Below are positions 5,592-7,934 of a stretch of DNA of 7,934 nucleotides, one piece after another. Each line of letters starts with the position of its first letter. Within the stretch, counting starts at the first letter, position 1. The translations under genes were made by a program, and so were the position numbers. A model generated the notes under the pieces. That model had not been told where the DNA came from, made no database searches, and saw only the letters and a program-made list of their open reading frames with translations. Source of the stretch: Ruminococcus difficilis. GTDB taxonomy: Bacteria > Bacillota_A > Clostridia > Oscillospirales > Acutalibacteraceae. The stretch spans positions 1-7,934 of the forward strand of contig NZ_JAEQMG010000173.1 in NCBI RefSeq assembly GCF_016680995.1. Direction: 5' to 3'.

Positions 5592-7299
5592 TCAAAAAGT
5601 AACCGGCGAGTTTTCCAAGGTTAGAAAGCTCATTTCCGTTTTGGAAAAATGCAACGGAAACTCAAAGATCGGCGGCAGCGAAGCGCTGATCTCACCGAGA
5701 GCGGCAAAGATCCTTGCCGCTCTCGGATTGGTATTCCTGACCGCGGCTTTGGCTGCTGCGGCTTTCTTTGCGGAACCCTTCATCTCACCGTACATCTCCC
5801 TGAGTGACTTCACAAAATTTTTGATGCTTATACTGCTTTTGTTCAGCCTTGTGCTATCGGTCAAAAACATCGTCACTGTGCTGTACACGGCGGACGATCT
5901 TCCCGTTTTGCTGCCTATGCCTTTTTCGGCAAGTCAGATCGTGGTAGCCAAGCTGACGGTAACCTTGAAGTTCCCGGTAGTTCTAAGCTTGATTCTGATC
6001 AACTCAAGCTTTTTCGGCTTCGGCTTACGGGCAGGAATGGGCGCAGCGTTTTACATCGGCACGGTGCTTTCAAGCTTCCTTATTCCCGTGACCGGTCTTG
6101 CGGTCGCCGCGTTGATGACGGTCGTGATATTCAAGTGCTGCGGCTTTATCCGGAATCGCGATATCATGGTAGCGATCGGCGGTATCCTGACGATCGTGCT
6201 GACAGTCGGCTATTTGATCGTCAACAGTATTCTCAGCAGCAATGATTCCCCTGACGCTGCTTTGGGCGCCCTTTCGATGGTTGCAGGTTTATCTGACTGC
6301 TTCCCGAACGTAGCATTTATGAGCGGCTTTATGTTTGACGGAAGTATCATGGGTCTGTTAATCAGCCTCGGCATTACCGCTGCAGTAATCGCTTTAGCCT
6401 TGCTTGCTATCAAGCTGTTCTATTTGTCCACAGCGCTTTCCATGCAAAATACCGGCACCGCAAAAAAGCCCGTCGAAGAAAGCATGCTTTCCGCTCGAAA
6501 GAAGCGCAGCGTACTGAAAGCGCTGACCTCTTACGAGGCGAAAAATGCGCGTAGGAATCCGTCTTATATGATTTACGGTTTTGCCATGACCTTTATCTGG
6601 CCGCTGTTTTTGGTTCTGCCGTTCGCTTTTGGCAAAAACGCGATTTTCAACTCCGTAAATGGTTCGTTTTCCACAAGCGCTGTGCCGATCTGCGCTTTGC
6701 TTCTCGGTGTTGTTGCGTCCTGCTTTGCCTGCGGCTTAAACAATTTAGCCGGAACCGCCTTTTCGCGTGAGGGCGAAAGCTTTTATATTTTACGCGCCAT
6801 GCCGCTTGATTTTAAGGATTACTACAAGAGCAAGCTCCGCTTTTCCATGCTGATCTGTTCTCTCGGAAGCGTGTCGTACATTCTGATCCTCGGTATCGTT
6901 TGCATGGTGACCGGTATCGTTCCGATCACCGGCAGCTGGGTATTCCTGTACAGCGCGTTCGTCTGTGTCCTTTGCAACTTGATCTTTGTCAACCGTATGC
7001 TCGTGAGCAATGCCAAAAGTCCGGTTTTCAGCCGGGACAGTGAAACGGAAATATCACGCAAGCTGGGCGGTATAAACGCCGTTGCCCTTATCGTCGGATT
7101 TGTGATGTATATCGCTCTGTTTGTTCTCATTATCATTGCGATGATACCGGAGCTTTCCGCGATATTCCTTAACAGCACAACGGTGACGATTGCCCTTGTC
7201 TCAGTCGCGGTTTTTGCGCTCACCATTTTAGCGGTCGCTGTAGCGGTCAACAAAACCTCCGTCAAAAAAGCAGAGAAGAGTTTGATGATAATCGAATAG
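5584..7299 (+). CDS. Large ABC exporter permease, about 12 membrane helices
   Basis: This 571-residue protein is the likely membrane partner of the ATPase. Hydrophobic segments lie near 44-64, 77-100, 130-147, 153-185, 195-216, 255-280, 330-350, 365-388, 422-443, 447-470, 498-520 and 533-556. Two similar soluble segments follow early helices in each half: 104-124 (DDLPVLLPMPFSASQ, ending AKL) and 399-419 (SFYILRAMPLDFKDY, ending SKL). This indicates a fused two-half permease. The motif around the MP pair is typical, as I recall, of the putative ABC exporter families of Firmicutes whose permeases are 500-600 residues long. The start ATG 5584 lies inside the end of the previous gene (ATGAGTGA overlap), implying translational coupling. 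There is no terminator directly after the stop at 7299. The substrate is unknown. Confidence 0.88.
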   Translation: MSDQKVTGEFSKVRKLISVLEKCNGNSKIGGSEALISPRAAKILAALGLVFLTAALAAAAFFAEPFISPYISLSDFTKFLMLILLLFSLVLSVKNIVTVLYTADDLPVLLPMPFSASQIVVAKLTVTLKFPVVLSLILINSSFFGFGLRAGMGAAFYIGTVLSSFLIPVTGLAVAALMTVVIFKCCGFIRNRDIMVAIGGILTIVLTVGYLIVNSILSSNDSPDAALGALSMVAGLSDCFPNVAFMSGFMFDGSIMGLLISLGITAAVIALALLAIKLFYLSTALSMQNTGTAKKPVEESMLSARKKRSVLKALTSYEAKNARRNPSYMIYGFAMTFIWPLFLVLPFAFGKNAIFNSVNGSFSTSAVPICALLLGVVASCFACGLNNLAGTAFSREGESFYILRAMPLDFKDYYKSKLRFSMLICSLGSVSYILILGIVCMVTGIVPITGSWVFLYSAFVCVLCNLIFVNRMLVSNAKSPVFSRDSETEISRKLGGINAVALIVGFVMYIALFVLIIIAMIPELSAIFLNSTTVTIALVSVAVFALTILAVAVAVNKTSVKKAEKSLMIIE

Positions 7300-7449
7300 C
7301 TTCCCATAATACCCTCCGTCATTTTCGGCAATTTCAAGACTTCGGTTTACTATGAAAAAGAGGACAGAGAAATCGTTATTTGAGACATTCAAAAACTGAG
7401 CGATATGCTTAGTGTGACAGCCCCTTGTCTGTTATTCAGTTCAAATAGG

Positions 7450-7631
7450 GTACCTCATTTTACCTGCCACTCACACTGACATACGCTTTTTACTCGAATG
7501 TGCGAAGCCGGAATCAATATCAAAGTCATTCAAGACACTTTGGGACATCAGGATATTTCAACTCATACGCAAAGCTTATGCTAAACGATGCAGAAAGTTG
7601 TGCAGAGTATAATCAATCGCATATTTTGTGA
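7450..7631 (+). pseudogene. Decayed C-terminal end of a tyrosine recombinase (integrase)
   Basis: The frame starting at 7450 reads VPHFTCHSH, a stop (TGA 7477-7479), then HTLFTRMCEAGINIK and VIQDTLGHQDIST up to 7563. This is the C-terminal catalytic segment of a Tn916-like or phage integrase, where PHFTCHSLRHTF and the TLGHxDISTT block carry conserved catalytic Arg and His residues. The expected Leu-Arg is replaced by His-stop, consistent with CGA to TGA. After 7563 the frame shifts. A second frame from TAC 7566 reads YAKLMLND and AESCAEYNQSH to a stop at 7629-7631, which fits the usual tail after the nucleophile Tyr. A deletion of the TMNI part between them would explain the join. The same frame as the first part is open with one stop back to about 7333, but I cannot assign that part. 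The enzyme is not functional. Confidence 0.82.
7583..7626 (+). repeat. 44-bp direct repeat, copy 2 (after the ABC operon)
   Basis: This is the partner of 4409-4452, 40 of 44 bases identical, in the same orientation and 3174 bp away. It lies within the tail of the integrase remnant and 27 bases before the start of the 71-residue protein gene. Its right part, TATAAT followed by CAATCGCATATTTT (7608-7627), recurs at 7873-7895. Confidence 0.85.
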
Positions 7632-7653
7632 TTAATTTGCAAAGGAGCAAAAA

Positions 7654-7869
7654 ATGAATAAAGCCATTAAAACAGTGTTAGGCGGCGTTTTGTTTGTCGT
7701 TATCGTGATCGGGCTATGGAATCTGTTTGACTTCATTTGGAAAACGTGGATAAACGGAAGCGGTTACCAATTTTCCTCATCATATCACATTTTATACCCG
7801 CTCGGCATTGGCGTTGTAAGTTACGTGATTTTATTTGTGATCAATACCGTGAGAAATAAAAACAAATAA
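7654..7869 (+). CDS. Small two-helix membrane protein, 71 aa
   Basis: The start ATG 7654 follows AAAGGAG (7641-7647) at six bases, a strong ribosome binding site. Two hydrophobic segments, about 6-30 and 47-65, are separated by a short polar loop (NGSGYQFSSSYH). The C-terminus is basic (NTVRNKNK). There is no signal peptidase site that I trust and no recognised family. The gene is AT-rich like the exporter operon and stands between copies 2 and 3 of the direct repeat. It could be an accessory or immunity protein of the exporter locus, but position is the only hint. Confidence 0.75.
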   Translation: MNKAIKTVLGGVLFVVIVIGLWNLFDFIWKTWINGSGYQFSSSYHILYPLGIGVVSYVILFVINTVRNKNK

Positions 7870-7872
7870 AAC

Positions 7873-7895
7873 TATAATAAACAATCGCATATTTT
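7873..7895 (+). repeat. Partial third copy of the direct repeat
   Basis: TATAATAAACAATCGCATAT followed by TTT repeats 7608-7627 of copy 2, with three extra bases (AAA) after TATAAT. It begins three bases after the stop codon of the 71-residue gene. Copies 2 and 3 thus bracket that gene, as copies 1 and 2 bracket the exporter operon. Confidence 0.65.
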
Positions 7896-7904
7896 AATGA
7901 ATTT

Positions 7905-7934
7905 GACCTTGATGGATTAGTTTTCATCAAGGTC
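7905..7934. terminator. Perfect 10-bp hairpin at the window edge, likely terminator
   Basis: GACCTTGATG (7905-7914) and CATCAAGGTC (7925-7934) pair perfectly around a 10-base loop (GATTAGTTTT). The hairpin lies 35 bases after the stop of the 71-residue gene. The expected T-run would fall outside the window, so termination is inferred from the stem alone. Confidence 0.6.

Overview
The window looks like a chromosomal segment of a gut-type Clostridia, most likely Ruminococcus or a near relative in the Oscillospiraceae. The evidence is the greA-lysS gene pair, Gram-positive style AGGAG ribosome binding sites, sigma-A type promoters and dispersed palindromic repeats of a kind I recall from these genomes. 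All convincing genes lie on the + strand. The species call is an inference.

Left part (1-2274). The window opens inside a multi-pass membrane protein of unknown function. A 307-base AT-rich gap follows, carrying a pair of imperfect direct repeats and a probable extended -10 promoter. These lie ahead of a 55-residue protein gene that is too short for ordinary ORF calling and is closed by a strong intrinsic terminator. A REP-like palindrome and a perfect 8-bp inverted repeat precede an unrecognised 277-residue protein with a Rossmann-like middle section.

Core part (2201-4327). A full-consensus sigma-A promoter drives greA (transcript cleavage factor). lysS (class II lysyl-tRNA synthetase) follows after a 112-bp spacer filled with a hairpin-rich dispersed repeat and no clear terminator. 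The two are probably co-transcribed.

Right part (4328-7934), accessory. A three-gene ABC exporter operon encodes an ATPase with a TTG start, a small three-helix membrane protein and a 571-residue permease that overlaps its neighbour by 8 bp. Both ends of the operon are bounded by what look like the tails of decayed tyrosine-recombinase (integrase) genes. The downstream remnant keeps clear integrase motifs but has an in-frame stop and a frameshift. A 44-bp direct repeat (40/44 identical) lies just before the operon and again just after it. A third, shorter copy follows a 71-residue membrane protein gene at the right edge. This suggests that the two membrane-protein units were added beside lysS by repeated events involving an integrative element, or that they share a duplicated leader. 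A perfect 10-bp hairpin ends exactly at the window border.

No tRNA, rRNA, CRISPR array or complete insertion sequence was seen.
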